Positions 7,862 through 16,034 of a stretch of DNA of 41,013 nt are shown one piece after another; positions within the stretch are counted from its first letter, which is position 1, and the number at the start of each line of letters is the position of its first letter. The notes below the pieces were generated by a model. That model searched no databases. It saw nothing but the letters and a program-made list of their open reading frames with translations, and had not been told where the DNA came from. The stretch is taken from the NCBI GenBank assembly GCA_902373545.1, contig CABKMZ010000011.1, forward strand, positions 1 to 41,013, written 5' to 3'. This DNA comes from an uncultured Actinomyces sp. (lineage in GTDB: Bacteria > Actinomycetota > Actinomycetes > Actinomycetales > Actinomycetaceae). The position numbers were made by a program, and so were the translations under genes.

Positions 7862-8889
7862 GAGCGTCCCTCGACGGCGGTGTCGACGGCGGAGAGCGGG
7901 GTCGTTGGCAGGACGTAGGTTCGGCCGAGCTGAGAAGACACGATAGAGACGGGGATCGGCGTGCCGTCCTCAAAGACGCACGCGTTCGTCGCGTCTCCGA
8001 TCACTGAGGACGGCGGGACGACCGTGACGGTGATGGGGGCGGCGAGCTTCCAGGAGACGGGCAGCTGAACGGGTCCATCGCTGCTCGGGGCGGAGCGGAC
8101 GAAGTCCGTGTATTCGCGCGAGGACAGGATCGTCGCTGTCAGGGTGGGGTCGGCGATGACGCCGTCAGCGGGAACGGGGTAGTCCGTCTCCCCCAGCGTG
8201 ATGACGTGGTCCGCGGGATAGGCGTCCGGTGGGACGGAGAGGCGCAAGGCGTCGCGGGAGTCCTCAAGGGCGAGGAGAACAGTGCTCGTATCGACGCTGT
8301 CACCCAGGTGAACGGGGACCGACGAGGGGGTGACGGTCGGCGCGGGAATCCACAGGACGTGAGAGGCCTCGATGCGGGAGGGGACACCTCCGGCTCCGTC
8401 GTTCACGCCCATCGCCGAGGCCAGGGCCGCTCGCGTGGAGGCCGTGACCCGCTGAGAATCTGCGGGAGCCGCATAGCCGAGTCGTGCAAGCTCAGCGTTC
8501 AGGGCGCCGATATCGGGTCCCGCGGCTCCGTCCACCACGTCCTGATAGAGCGGGGTGGATAGGGCTAAGGCAAGAAGGGGCAGGCCATCGATCTCGCAGG
8601 GAATAGAACCTGACGTGATGGGAGTTCCCGGTGCTGCCTGGAGGGCCGTGATGCGCCCGGCGATGGGGGAGGTAAGTTCGTGAGGCGAGGCCGGGGGAAT
8701 CGTGAGGGTGAGGGAGCGTGTATCGGTGAATTCGCGGGTGGTGACGGGGACCGTCGATGGAGCAGATGACGATGCCAACGAGGCCGGGGTGGGCGGCGAG
8801 GCAATGAGGATACCCGCGCTGACCCCACCCGCACCGGCGATGAGAGCGACAAACGCGGTGAGGGCGAGCCAGCGGCGAGAAGATGCCAT
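7846..8889 (-). CDS. Membrane-fusion-like periplasmic/exocytoplasmic protein with peptidoglycan-binding-like segment
   Basis: A 347-residue protein with an N-terminal signal anchor (~6-28), a lipoyl/barrel-sandwich-like stretch (GRITALQAAPGTPITSG, ~77-93) and a segment around DIGALNAELARLGY (~126-139) that looks like a PG_binding_1 repeat. This combination is common in actinobacterial proteins encoded beside MacB-type ATPase and permease genes. It probably links the ABC complex to the cell wall or to the cargo. AGGAG precedes the ATG, and the gap after the lipoprotein gene is 24 nt. No long coiled-coil hairpin is evident, unlike proteobacterial MacA. Confidence 0.65.
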   Translation of the reverse strand: MASSRRWLALTAFVALIAGAGGVSAGILIASPPTPASLASSSAPSTVPVTTREFTDTRSLTLTIPPASPHELTSPIAGRITALQAAPGTPITSGSIPCEIDGLPLLALALSTPLYQDVVDGAAGPDIGALNAELARLGYAAPADSQRVTASTRAALASAMGVNDGAGGVPSRIEASHVLWIPAPTVTPSSVPVHLGDSVDTSTVLLALEDSRDALRLSVPPDAYPADHVITLGETDYPVPADGVIADPTLTATILSSREYTDFVRSAPSSDGPVQLPVSWKLAAPITVTVVPPSSVIGDATNACVFEDGTPIPVSIVSSQLGRTYVLPTTPLSAVDTAVEGRSCPSS

Positions 8890-8913
8890 CTCAACTCCTG
8901 AGGATGGTTGTGG

Positions 8914-9537
8914 TCATTTGCTGGGGTCGTCAAGGCATCGCTGCAAAATGTCGGGCCCCTGGGATGGGTCGATGAAAGGCAGTGCGCTGTCGAGAGGCGT
9001 TCCGCTCTCGCGAGCGCGCGCGAGCTCTTGGGCTGTGAAGGACGCCTCAACCGCCTTATTGCGGATCAAACACTGCGTGAACAGCTCGTTGATATCCCGG
9101 TGATCCGGGTTGACTCGCATGTCGAACTCGAGCGCCTCGATGATCGGCTGACCGGCATCGATGGAACAGGTGTGGACGAATTCTTCTTGCTGTTCCTCAG
9201 ATATGGAGGAGCCAACCGGCTGATCGGGGACGCTCAACTGGCCGCTCGGGCTGAACGATGCGCCGGTGACGCCCTTGTCTGTCAGGCAGCTCAGCACGCG
9301 CTGACGCATGTCCTGGAGTTCGGCCTCGCTGATGGCAGAGTCGGCGAGGACAGATTGAACGAACTCGTTGGACGCCCACTCACTGCGCGCCTGCTCGATG
9401 TCGGCCGCCCACGGCCCCTCCGCCGCGGGCGTGGTCTGTTGGCAGCCGCACGCTGTAGCGGCAAGGGCCAGAGCAGCTGCGCACATAACAACGCGCGACC
9501 GTATGGAGTGTGTGCTTTCTCTGTTGGACGCTCCCAT
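8914..9537 (-). CDS. Putative lipoprotein, first gene of the exporter operon
   Basis: A 207-residue protein with a basic N-terminus, a short hydrophobic core and a lipobox-like ATAC ending at C30, so probably a lipoprotein. The mature part is acidic and has four cysteines outside the signal (in LSCLTDKG, HTCSID, TQCLI and LQRCLDD), which could form two disulfides outside the membrane. I do not recognise the family. It leads the operon with the membrane-fusion-like protein, ATPase and permease, so it may be the substrate-binding or accessory subunit. GGGAGA lies ahead of the ATG. The lipobox -3 position is alanine rather than leucine, so lipidation is likely but not certain. Confidence 0.65.
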   Translation of the reverse strand: MGASNRESTHSIRSRVVMCAAALALAATACGCQQTTPAAEGPWAADIEQARSEWASNEFVQSVLADSAISEAELQDMRQRVLSCLTDKGVTGASFSPSGQLSVPDQPVGSSISEEQQEEFVHTCSIDAGQPIIEALEFDMRVNPDHRDINELFTQCLIRNKAVEASFTAQELARARESGTPLDSALPFIDPSQGPDILQRCLDDPSK

Positions 9538-9600
9538 GATGTTCTCCCTCGAACAGCCTCGACAATGGGTGCTTACTTCCAGAATAACGAAGAATGGGCT

Positions 9601-9618
9601 CCGTCACTCGCATGACGG
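9601..9618. promoter_or_regulatory. Candidate operator of the exporter operon
   Basis: Perfect inverted repeat CCGTCA-n6-TGACGG, 15 nt upstream (minus-strand sense) of a TATTCT box. The regulator is not in the window. Confidence 0.35.
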
Positions 9619-9756
9619 ACAAGCGAGTTAAAACGTGGGTGTCAAGATGCCCCGGACGCGCCGCAGCCCCCAATCCCGGAACCCGATGCGGCGTGCGATC
9701 CCCACCGCGGCGAGCCGACCCGGAAGCGGGGGCTGCAACACGTGTTTAATTGTGTG

Positions 9757-9788
9757 AGGCAAAGCTCAAAGAATGGGGAGCTTTGCCT
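9757..9788 (-). terminator. Second hairpin downstream of the MetE-like gene
   Basis: Perfect 11-bp stem (9757-9767 with 9778-9788), 10-nt loop. It lies beyond the first hairpin and may be a back-up terminator. Confidence 0.5.
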
Positions 9789-9805
9789 GAGAAAAGCCTG
9801 GGAAA

Positions 9806-9841
9806 GGCGCGCGGGGTGGATACTCATCAACCCCGCGCGCC
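9806..9841 (-). terminator. Terminator of the MetE-like gene
   Basis: Perfect 12-bp GC stem (9806-9817 with 9830-9841), 12-nt loop, 20 nt past the stop codon. Confidence 0.7.
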
Positions 9842-9861
9842 CGGTGCCTGCAATCAGGCAA

Positions 9862-11055
9862 TCACTTCGATGCGAGACGAGCGCCCTCGGCAAGAGCCTC
9901 CAGCTTCGCCCAGCCAATCGACGGGTAGATGCGGCCGCCCAGGCCACAGTCCGTCGACGCCACGACACGCTCGTCGCCCACAATGTCGGCGAACTGGCGG
10001 ATACGCTGAGCCACCAGCTCTGGGTGCTCCACAACGTTCGTCGAATGCGACACCACGCCCGGGATCAGGTACTTGCCCTCAGGCAGTTCGATGTCGCGCC
10101 AGATCGTCCACTCGTGCGCGTGGCGAGCATTCGCCGCCTCGAAGGTCAGGCCGTTCGCGTTGACCAGCAGGGCCAGATCCACGATGTCCTTGAACGGGAT
10201 ATCCGTCGTGTGCGGGCCGTGCCACGAACCCCAGCACACGTGGAAACGTACCAGATCCGGGTCAATGCCCTCCAGCGCGTGGTTCAGCGCATCAATACGC
10301 ACGCGCGAGAACGCGCGGTAATCCTCAACGGAGGGCTCCGGGTTCATCTGATCCCAGCCCTCCGCGATATCCGGCGCATCAATCTGCACCGTCAGGCCCG
10401 CGTCCGTAATCCGCTTGTACTCCTCGCGCAGCACGTCCGCGCACGCCCACACCACGGCCTCGTCGTCCTCGTAGAACGCGTTAGCCACACGAGCCGCCGA
10501 ACCCGGCGAAATCGCCGCCACGAAACCATCCGACACCGGCTTGCCCGCCGCCTCCAGCGCGTGCTTCGTGCCCGCGATATCGCGCTCCACGGCCTCGGCA
10601 CCGATATAGGTCAGCTCACCCGTGATCGTCGGGAACGCGATCGGGTTACGGTTCGCAATGTGAATACCCGAATCCGGATCCGCGTACGCGTCCGCGAAAC
10701 GCTGCCAGTCGCGGCGCTCAGCAAACGATGAGAAGGACAGACGGCCATCACGGCCAGCCGGGGGACGCACATCAAAACGCTGCACGTCCTCGAAGGACAG
10801 CCCGCCGAAACGCGAGAAGGAATACGTCCACCACGCGCCGTAATCAACCGTGTCGATCATCGCGTGACCGTACTCGCCATCGTTGACGATATCCAGGCCA
10901 ATCTCAGCCTGACGCTTCACAACGCCGTCAACCTGATCCTGCAGCAGCGACGTGAAGTCAGCGTCGCCAAGCGAGCCCTCGCGGCGCGCGCGATTCGCCT
11001 CAATCAGCTCGGGGGTACGGGGCAGGGAACCAACATGAGTGGTGCGAATGGTCAT
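9862..11055 (-). CDS. Cobalamin-independent methionine synthase-like (single-domain MetE family) methyltransferase
   Basis: A 397-residue protein matching only the catalytic C-terminal barrel of MetE; the N-terminal MetE domain is absent. All zinc-site residues appear: H and C of HVCWG, E in LTFEAANARH, and C of STDCGLG. The N-terminal THVGSLPRT is the family entry signature. Such short MetE-like proteins (YxjG-like, 'core MetE') transfer methyl or alkyl groups to thiols, often homocysteine, but donors vary, so the reaction is not certain. The start at 11055 has GAAAGGA upstream; a longer open frame exists but lacks family sequence. A TAGGCT box at 11084-11089 (minus sense) gives a leader of about 20 nt, too short for a riboswitch. 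Confidence 0.8.
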   Translation of the reverse strand: MTIRTTHVGSLPRTPELIEANRARREGSLGDADFTSLLQDQVDGVVKRQAEIGLDIVNDGEYGHAMIDTVDYGAWWTYSFSRFGGLSFEDVQRFDVRPPAGRDGRLSFSSFAERRDWQRFADAYADPDSGIHIANRNPIAFPTITGELTYIGAEAVERDIAGTKHALEAAGKPVSDGFVAAISPGSAARVANAFYEDDEAVVWACADVLREEYKRITDAGLTVQIDAPDIAEGWDQMNPEPSVEDYRAFSRVRIDALNHALEGIDPDLVRFHVCWGSWHGPHTTDIPFKDIVDLALLVNANGLTFEAANARHAHEWTIWRDIELPEGKYLIPGVVSHSTNVVEHPELVAQRIRQFADIVGDERVVASTDCGLGGRIYPSIGWAKLEALAEGARLASK

Positions 11056-11375
11056 CGCAGTCCTTTCTCTAATCTGTGCACCCAGCCTACGTTTCGCGCG
11101 TCGAGAACGAGGCCGAATGACCGAAGCGTGACCAATGCGATCAACCACGCATCTGCAAGACGCTAATTCACGCACGCGCCCCTTGCGTTTTCCCTGCAAA
11201 CGCGCCCACAAGCGTCCACCCACTGACACGGCGCCACGCTCACCACAGCCCCCGACATACCGCGCGAAAACCACCCGCACCTGACCCGGCCTCGTCCATG
11301 AGACGAAACCCGCACGGAAACGCAGCGCTCACGCTCCTAGGGTGGAGTCATTACAAGGCAAAAGAAAGGCACATC
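11056..11375. other. Divergent intergenic region between the MetE-like gene and ilvD
   Basis: No gene seen. Leftward: a -10 box TAGGCT (minus strand) at 11084-11089. Rightward: a -10 box TAGGGT at 11338-11343 gives a leader of ~25-30 nt for ilvD. GGCCTCGT/ACGAGGCC cores lie at 11107-11114 and 11288-11295. No T-box, riboswitch or leader peptide was recognised. Confidence 0.5.
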
Positions 11376-13223
11376 ATGAGTCGCCCGCTGCGCTCGGCAA
11401 CATCCACCCAGGGCCGCAACATGGCCGGAGCTCGCGCCCTGTGGCGCGCCACCGGCATGACGGACGGCGACTTCGGCAAGCCGATCATCGCCATCGCCAA
11501 CTCCTACACCCAGTTCGTTCCCGGCCACGTGCACCTGAAGAACATGGGTGACCTCGTCGCCGGAGCCATCGAAGCAGCCGGCGGCGTCGCCAAGGAATTC
11601 AACACGATCGCCGTCGACGACGGCATCGCCATGGGCCACGACGGCATGCTCTACTCCCTGCCCAGCCGCGACCTCATCGCCGACTGCGTCGAAACCATGG
11701 TCAACGCGCACCGCGCCGACGCCCTCGTGTGCATCTCCAACTGCGACAAGATCACCCCCGGCATGCTCCTGGCCGCCATGCGCCTGAACATCCCCACCAT
11801 CTTCGTCTCCGGCGGCCCCATGGAATCCGGCGCCGCCGTCGATGGCGTCGTCGAGCACCGCCTCGACCTCATCGACGCCATGGTCATGGCCGTCGACGAC
11901 TCCGTCAGCGACAACCAGCTGGCCAGCATCGAAGCCAACGCGTGCCCCACCTGCGGCTCCTGCGCCGGCATGTTCACCGCGAACTCCATGAACTGCCTCA
12001 ACGAGGCCATCGGCCTGGCCCTGCCCGGCAACGGCACCACCCTGGCCACCCAGATCGAACGCAAGAAGCTCTTCACCGAGGCCGGCACGCGCATCGTCGA
12101 CATGTGCCGCGCCTACTACGACAACGAGGACGACTCGGTCCTGCCGCGCTCCATCGCCACCAAGGCCGCCTTCGAGAACGCCATGAGCCTGGACGTGGCC
12201 ATGGGCGGCTCCACCAACACCGTCCTGCACATCCTCGCCATCGCCAACGAGGCCGGCGTCGACTTCACGCTCGACGATATCGACGCGATCTCGCGCCGCG
12301 TGCCCTGCCTGTGCAAGGTGGCCCCCAACTCCACGACCTACCACATCGAGCACGTCCACCGCGCCGGCGGCATCCCCGCCCTGCTCGGCGAGCTCGACCG
12401 CGCCGGCCTGCTCAACCGCGACGTCCACTCCGTCCACTCCGACAGCCTCTCCGACTGGCTGGACGCGTGGGACGTGCGCAGCGGACGCGCCACCGACGAG
12501 GCCAAGCACCGCTTCCTCGCCGCCCCCGGCGGCGTGCGCACCACCCAGGCCTTCTCGACCGCCAACCTCTTCGAGTCCCTCGACACCGACTCTGAGGCCG
12601 GCTGCATCCGCTCCGTCGACCACGCCTACACGAAGGACGGCGGCCTCGCCGTCCTCTACGGCAACATCGCCGCCAACGGCGCGATCATCAAGTCCGCCGG
12701 CATCGACGAGTCTCTCTTCCACTTCGTCGGCAAGGCCTTCGTCGTCGAATCCCAGGAGGAAGCCGTCGAGGCCATCCTGTCCAAGCAGGTCACCGAAGGC
12801 GACGTCGTCGTCATCCAGTACGAGGGCCCCAAGGGCGGCCCCGGCATGCAGGAAATGCTCTACCCGACCTCCTACCTCAAGGGCCTGGGCCTGGGCAAGA
12901 AGTGCGCGCTCATCACCGACGGCCGCTTCTCCGGCGGCACGTCCGGCATCTCCCTCGGACACATCTCGCCCGAGGCCGCGGCCGGCGGCGCGATCGGCCT
13001 CGTGCGCACCGGCGACGAGATCGAAATCGACGTCAACAACCGTGTCCTGCGCGCCAACGTGAGCGACGAGGAGCTCGAGCGTCGCCGCGCCGACAAGGGC
13101 GCCGCCCCGTGGAAGCCCTCCAAGCCTCGCGCCCGCCAGGTCTCCGACGCCCTGCGCGTCTACGGCATGCTCGCCGCCTCCGCCGACAAGGGCGGCGTGC
13201 GCGTCCTGCCCGACTGGGCGTGA
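11376..13223 (+). CDS. ilvD: Dihydroxy-acid dehydratase
   Basis: A 615-residue IlvD, the same length class as the E. coli enzyme. It dehydrates dihydroxy acids to the 2-keto acids of valine and isoleucine synthesis and needs an iron-sulfur cluster and Mg2+. Cluster cysteines are visible at C123 ([11 protein letters not shown]) and C196 ([16 protein letters not shown]). The C-terminal part has GRFSGGTSG and GHISPEAA motifs. The ATG at 11376 is chosen because GAAAGG precedes it and the family N-terminus begins [19 protein letters not shown]; an open frame extends 26 codons further upstream without conservation. The next gene starts 23 nt after the stop, or overlaps it if a GTG start is used. 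Confidence 0.97.
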   Translation: MSRPLRSATSTQGRNMAGARALWRATGMTDGDFGKPIIAIANSYTQFVPGHVHLKNMGDLVAGAIEAAGGVAKEFNTIAVDDGIAMGHDGMLYSLPSRDLIADCVETMVNAHRADALVCISNCDKITPGMLLAAMRLNIPTIFVSGGPMESGAAVDGVVEHRLDLIDAMVMAVDDSVSDNQLASIEANACPTCGSCAGMFTANSMNCLNEAIGLALPGNGTTLATQIERKKLFTEAGTRIVDMCRAYYDNEDDSVLPRSIATKAAFENAMSLDVAMGGSTNTVLHILAIANEAGVDFTLDDIDAISRRVPCLCKVAPNSTTYHIEHVHRAGGIPALLGELDRAGLLNRDVHSVHSDSLSDWLDAWDVRSGRATDEAKHRFLAAPGGVRTTQAFSTANLFESLDTDSEAGCIRSVDHAYTKDGGLAVLYGNIAANGAIIKSAGIDESLFHFVGKAFVVESQEEAVEAILSKQVTEGDVVVIQYEGPKGGPGMQEMLYPTSYLKGLGLGKKCALITDGRFSGGTSGISLGHISPEAAAGGAIGLVRTGDEIEIDVNNRVLRANVSDEELERRRADKGAAPWKPSKPRARQVSDALRVYGMLAASADKGGVRVLPDWA

Positions 13224-13233
13224 GTGAAGCGCC

Positions 13234-13239
13234 TACAAT
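13234..13239 (+). promoter_or_regulatory. -10 box TACAAT, probable leaderless promoter of the lipoate ligase gene
   Basis: TACAAT, 7 nt, then ATG at 13247. It lies in the short gap after ilvD, so the ligase gene probably has its own start in addition to read-through. Confidence 0.55.
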
Positions 13240-13246
13240 CGTGGGC

Positions 13247-14296
13247 ATGCATGGAGAGTACAAAGTCCCCGGAGGAAAGCTCGTCGTCGTCGACACCGAC
13301 GTGGAGGAGGACCGCCTTGCGCGCGTGAGCGTGTCGGGCGACTTCTTCCTCGACCCCGACGACGCGCTCACCCGGATCACCGCATCCCTCGAAGGAGCCC
13401 CGGCCTCGTCGAGCGCCAAGGACCTGGCCGCGCGCGTGGAGGGGGCCCTCCACGAGGGCGACACCCTCATGGGCGTGACCCCCGAGGCCGTCGGCATCGC
13501 CGTACGCCGCGCGCTGGGCGCCGCCCTGTCGTGGGACGATATCGACTTCGACGTCATCCACGGCCCCGTCGTCGACCCGATGATCAACGTTGCCATGGAC
13601 GAAACCCTGGTCGAAGACGTCGCCGCGGGGCGCCGCAAGCCCTTCATGCGCCTGTGGGAGTGGAACGGCCCCCAGGTCGTCATCGGCTCCTTCCAGTCCT
13701 ACCAAAACGAAATCCAACAGGACGGCGTGGATCGATACGGCATCACCGTGTCGCGGCGCGTCACCGGCGGCGGCGCCATGTTCATGGAGCCCGGCAACTG
13801 CATCACCTACTCGCTCGTCATCCCCACCGCCCTCGTGGAGGGAATGAGCTTCGAGCAGGCCTACCCGTACCTCGATCAGTGGGTCATGGAGGTCCTCGAC
13901 AAGCTGGGCATCAAGGCCAAGTACGTGCCGCTCAACGACATCGCCTCCGAGTTCGGCAAGATCGGCGGCGCCGCGCAGAAGCGCTGGGCGAACGGCTATA
14001 TGGTCCACCACGTGACCATGGCCTACGACATCGACGCCATCAAGATGAACGAAGTCCTGCGCATCGGCATGGAGAAGATCCGCGACAAGGGCACCCGCAG
14101 CGCCGTCAAGCGCGTGGACCCCATGCGCTCCCAGACCGGCCTTCCCCGCGAGGAGATTCTGCAGGTGTTCTTCGACCACTTCAAAGAGAAGTACAACGCC
14201 ACTGTCGGCACCATCACCGAGGCGGATCTTGAGGTCGCGCGCAAGCGCTGCGAGACGAAGTTCGCGCGCGAGGAGTGGGTGCACCGCATCCCCTGA
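13247..14296 (+). CDS. Lipoate-protein ligase with the accessory domain at the N-terminus
   Basis: A 349-residue protein. Residues ~1-95 resemble the LplA accessory (C-terminal) domain: VPGGKLVVVDTDVEEDRLARV followed by SGDFFLDPDDAL. Residues ~105-349 resemble the LplA/LipB catalytic domain: RRVTGGGAMFM..GNCITYS lipoate-binding loop and the lysine in KIGGAAQKRW. The order is therefore swapped relative to E. coli LplA. It would attach free lipoate to E2 and H-protein lysines in an ATP-dependent two-step reaction. The ATG at 13247 has a TACAAT box 7 nt ahead; a GTG at 13220 overlapping the ilvD stop (GTGA) would add nine residues and is a fair alternative. No lipoyl-carrier gene is nearby. Confidence 0.82.
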   Translation: MHGEYKVPGGKLVVVDTDVEEDRLARVSVSGDFFLDPDDALTRITASLEGAPASSSAKDLAARVEGALHEGDTLMGVTPEAVGIAVRRALGAALSWDDIDFDVIHGPVVDPMINVAMDETLVEDVAAGRRKPFMRLWEWNGPQVVIGSFQSYQNEIQQDGVDRYGITVSRRVTGGGAMFMEPGNCITYSLVIPTALVEGMSFEQAYPYLDQWVMEVLDKLGIKAKYVPLNDIASEFGKIGGAAQKRWANGYMVHHVTMAYDIDAIKMNEVLRIGMEKIRDKGTRSAVKRVDPMRSQTGLPREEILQVFFDHFKEKYNATVGTITEADLEVARKRCETKFAREEWVHRIP

Positions 14297-14355
14297 GCAC
14301 GGATGTCTAGCTCGGCGCGAGCCGGGCGTTCCCGTTGCCCGCTTCGGTGTCGTTT

Positions 14356-14376
14356 CGACGAGGCCGGGGCGGGCTT
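14356..14376 (+). repeat. Dispersed 21-nt intergenic repeat, copy 2
   Basis: Begins CGACGAGGCCG and ends GCGGGCTT; one mismatch to the copy at 5237. It lies just upstream of the ~108-bp repeat. Confidence 0.65.
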
Positions 14377-14402
14377 CCGCGTTTGTGTGGTTCCTCAGAA
14401 AA

Positions 14403-14511
14403 GTCGCACGTAATTCCCACGTCAACCTTTTATGTTTTTCAGTATCCACCCTTGAAATAGCAACGATACAAGACAATTCACGGAATGGGTCGGAGGGGAA
14501 TTACGTGCGAC
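14403..14511 (+). repeat. MITE-like ~108-bp repeat with terminal inverted repeats, copy A
   Basis: Ends are a perfect 16-bp inverted pair, GTCGCACGTAATTCCC at 14403-14418 and its complement at 14496-14511. The interior is ~77 nt, has no open frame of note and contains TTGAAAT at 14452-14458. A related element with the same ends and the same TTGAAAT spacing lies at 17014-17120. Copy A is flanked by two copies of an 18-nt direct repeat (14359-14376 and 14531-14548). Function is unknown; a transposase-less mobile element or a structured RNA are both possible. Confidence 0.7.
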
Positions 14512-14529
14512 ATTGGGGCGTGGCGCGCA

Positions 14530-14548
14530 ACGAGGCCGGGGCGGGCTT
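14530..14548 (+). repeat. Dispersed intergenic repeat, copy 3
   Basis: Nineteen nt matching the 14356 copy from its third base on. It flanks the ~108-bp repeat on the other side and ends 4 nt before the marC stop codon. Confidence 0.65.
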
Positions 14549-14552
14549 TCGC

Positions 14553-15173
14553 TTAGAAGAGCTGGAGCGCGCGCCCCCCGTGGATGATGAGCTCCACGCC
14601 GATGACGAGGATCAGAAAGCCCATGATGCGCACGATCGCGCCGACTCCGGTGGCACCCAGCTTGTCGATCCAGGGCGTGCCGTAGCGCAGCAGCAGCGCG
14701 ATGACGGCGGCAGTTACCGCGATTCCCAGGACGATGCCGACATGAAAACCGATGGCCGTGTTGCGGGCGGCCAGCGCGATAACGACGCCGATCGAGCCGG
14801 GCCCCGCGATGAGGGGGAGTGCCATGGGGGAGAAGGACACGTCCGGCTTGGAGGTCGCGTGCTGAGCCTCCTCATGGGTGGCACGGCGCTTGTTTTCCAG
14901 CATCGAGAAACCCGAGTGCGCGACGACCAGGCCGCCGGCGATTTGCAGGGAGGGCAGGTCGAAGCCGAAGAAACGCATGATGAACGAGCCGCAGACTGCA
15001 AAGGTCGTCAGGATCGCGAACACGTAGATGCCGGTCTTCCACGCCTGGGAGCGCACCGCCGCCGGGTCGTCGGCGGCGGTCAGGCCCGCGAAGGCGGCGA
15101 GGCCTCCGATCGGGTTGGTGATCGGGGCGAGCGCCAGGATCGCGGCGGACATTCCAGCGAGAACAGCCATCAT
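14553..15173 (-). CDS. MarC family integral membrane protein
   Basis: A 206-residue protein with about six membrane segments and the MarC-family features: NPIGGLAAF near the N-terminus, AGGLVVAHSGFSML in the third helix region, and ALPLIAGPGSIGVVI at the start of the second half. The family's transport role is unsettled; the old link to multiple antibiotic resistance is not established. The start is the first of two adjacent ATGs (15173), 7 nt after a TAGGAT box. The yggS gene lies upstream on the same strand, with the promoter in the 47-nt gap. Confidence 0.88.
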   Translation of the reverse strand: MMAVLAGMSAAILALAPITNPIGGLAAFAGLTAADDPAAVRSQAWKTGIYVFAILTTFAVCGSFIMRFFGFDLPSLQIAGGLVVAHSGFSMLENKRRATHEEAQHATSKPDVSFSPMALPLIAGPGSIGVVIALAARNTAIGFHVGIVLGIAVTAAVIALLLRYGTPWIDKLGATGVGAIVRIMGFLILVIGVELIIHGGRALQLF

Positions 15174-15180
15174 GCAGACA

Positions 15181-15186
15181 ATCCTA
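15181..15186 (-). promoter_or_regulatory. -10 box TAGGAT, probable leaderless promoter of marC
   Basis: On the minus strand TAGGAT is followed by 7 nt and the ATG at 15173. Confidence 0.55.
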
Positions 15187-15220
15187 GTCGGTGCTGTGCT
15201 CGCGCGAACGATCGGTCCGC

Positions 15221-15919
15221 TCAGACGCGGCGGGTGCCGAAGATCGCGGTGCCCAGGCGCACGATTGTCGCCCCCTCGGCGATGGCCCACTCAAGATCGC
15301 GGCTCATGCCCATAGAGAGCGCCAGGTCCGACTCTTCGACGCCCAGGCGAGATGCGGCCTCGTCCCTGATCCCGCGCAGCTGCGCGTACGCGGCGCGCAC
15401 GTCGGACTCGATGGGGGAGTTCAGGCCCACCGTCATGAAGCCCGCGAGCTGCAGGTGTGCCGAGGCCTCGACCGCGTCGATCAGTGTGGCGACGTCGGAG
15501 GGGGCGCAGCCGTGCTTCGTGGCCTCGCCCGAGACGTTCACCTCGACGAACACGGGGAGCGTGCCGGTCGCGCGCGCGTCGATTTTCGAGGCCAGGGCGG
15601 GGGAGTCCAGCGACTCGATCGCGTCCACGCAAGCCAGCGCGTGGTTGATCTTGTTGGACTGCAGAGGCCCGATCAGGTGGATGCGCGCGCCGGGCACCTC
15701 GCGGATCGCGTCTACCGTTGCGCGCGCCTCCTGGACGCGGTTGTGGCCGAGCAGGATCGGCAGGCTCGCCTCGCTCAGGGCGGTGGCGGCTTCGCGGCAT
15801 TCCTCGGGCGTGCGCGTCTTGACTGCCAGCTCCAGGTGCACCGAATCGGTGCGACCGCACGCGGACGTCGCGCGGTCGATGCGGTCGCGGGCAGTGGCGA
15901 TGGCCTCGGGAATACTCAT
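15221..15919 (-). CDS. yggS: Pyridoxal phosphate homeostasis protein (PLPBP/YggS family)
   Basis: A 232-residue PLP-binding barrel protein with no known catalytic activity that buffers PLP and affects amino acid and vitamin B6 balance. Visible family features are the PLP lysine in LELAVKTRTPEE (~37), GHNRVQEA (~81), HLIGPLQSNK (~100) and LSMGMSRDLEWAI near the C-terminus, followed by VRLGTAIFG. In many actinobacteria this gene sits by ftsZ/sepF; here it does not. The ATG at 15919 has TACCAT six nt upstream. Confidence 0.93.
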   Translation of the reverse strand: MSIPEAIATARDRIDRATSACGRTDSVHLELAVKTRTPEECREAATALSEASLPILLGHNRVQEARATVDAIREVPGARIHLIGPLQSNKINHALACVDAIESLDSPALASKIDARATGTLPVFVEVNVSGEATKHGCAPSDVATLIDAVEASAHLQLAGFMTVGLNSPIESDVRAAYAQLRGIRDEAASRLGVEESDLALSMGMSRDLEWAIAEGATIVRLGTAIFGTRRV

Positions 15920-15925
15920 GCCCTC

Positions 15926-15931
15926 ATGGTA
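15926..15931 (-). promoter_or_regulatory. -10 box TACCAT, probable leaderless promoter of yggS
   Basis: On the minus strand TACCAT is followed by 6 nt and the ATG at 15919. Confidence 0.5.
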
Positions 15932-16001
15932 CGCGCGGAGAAACTTTCAGGGGCCAATCAGGGGTGACTCAGGGGGATCTGAGCGAGGAGTCGTGGCAGA
16001 C

Positions 16002-16007
16002 TAGAAT
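16002..16007 (+). promoter_or_regulatory. -10 box TAGAAT of the yccF promoter
   Basis: TAGAAT at 16002-16007 with a weak CTGAGC -35 candidate 17 nt upstream. It gives a leader of ~20 nt that carries AAGGAAAGGA, so this is a conventional leadered gene. Confidence 0.5.
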
Positions 16008-16034
16008 GTTCACAGATCAAGGAAAGGACACGCA

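Larger units (their letters stand above)
9538..9861. other. Intergenic region upstream of the exporter operon
   Basis: No gene seen. The part near 9538-9620 should hold the operon promoter: on the minus strand a TATTCT box lies at 9581-9586, and an inverted repeat CCGTCA-n6-TGACGG at 9601-9618 sits about where the -35 would be. The part near 9750-9841 holds two hairpins serving the next minus-strand gene. No GGCCTCGT core is present. Confidence 0.5.

Noticed and set aside
11056..11375. SAM or cobalamin riboswitch for the MetE-like gene
   Set aside because: The likely -10 leaves a leader of about 20 nt, and no aptamer words are seen.
11337..12962. A 541-codon minus-strand frame opposite ilvD
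   Set aside because: Valine/glycine/aspartate-rich shadow of ilvD with no recognisable domain or start signal.
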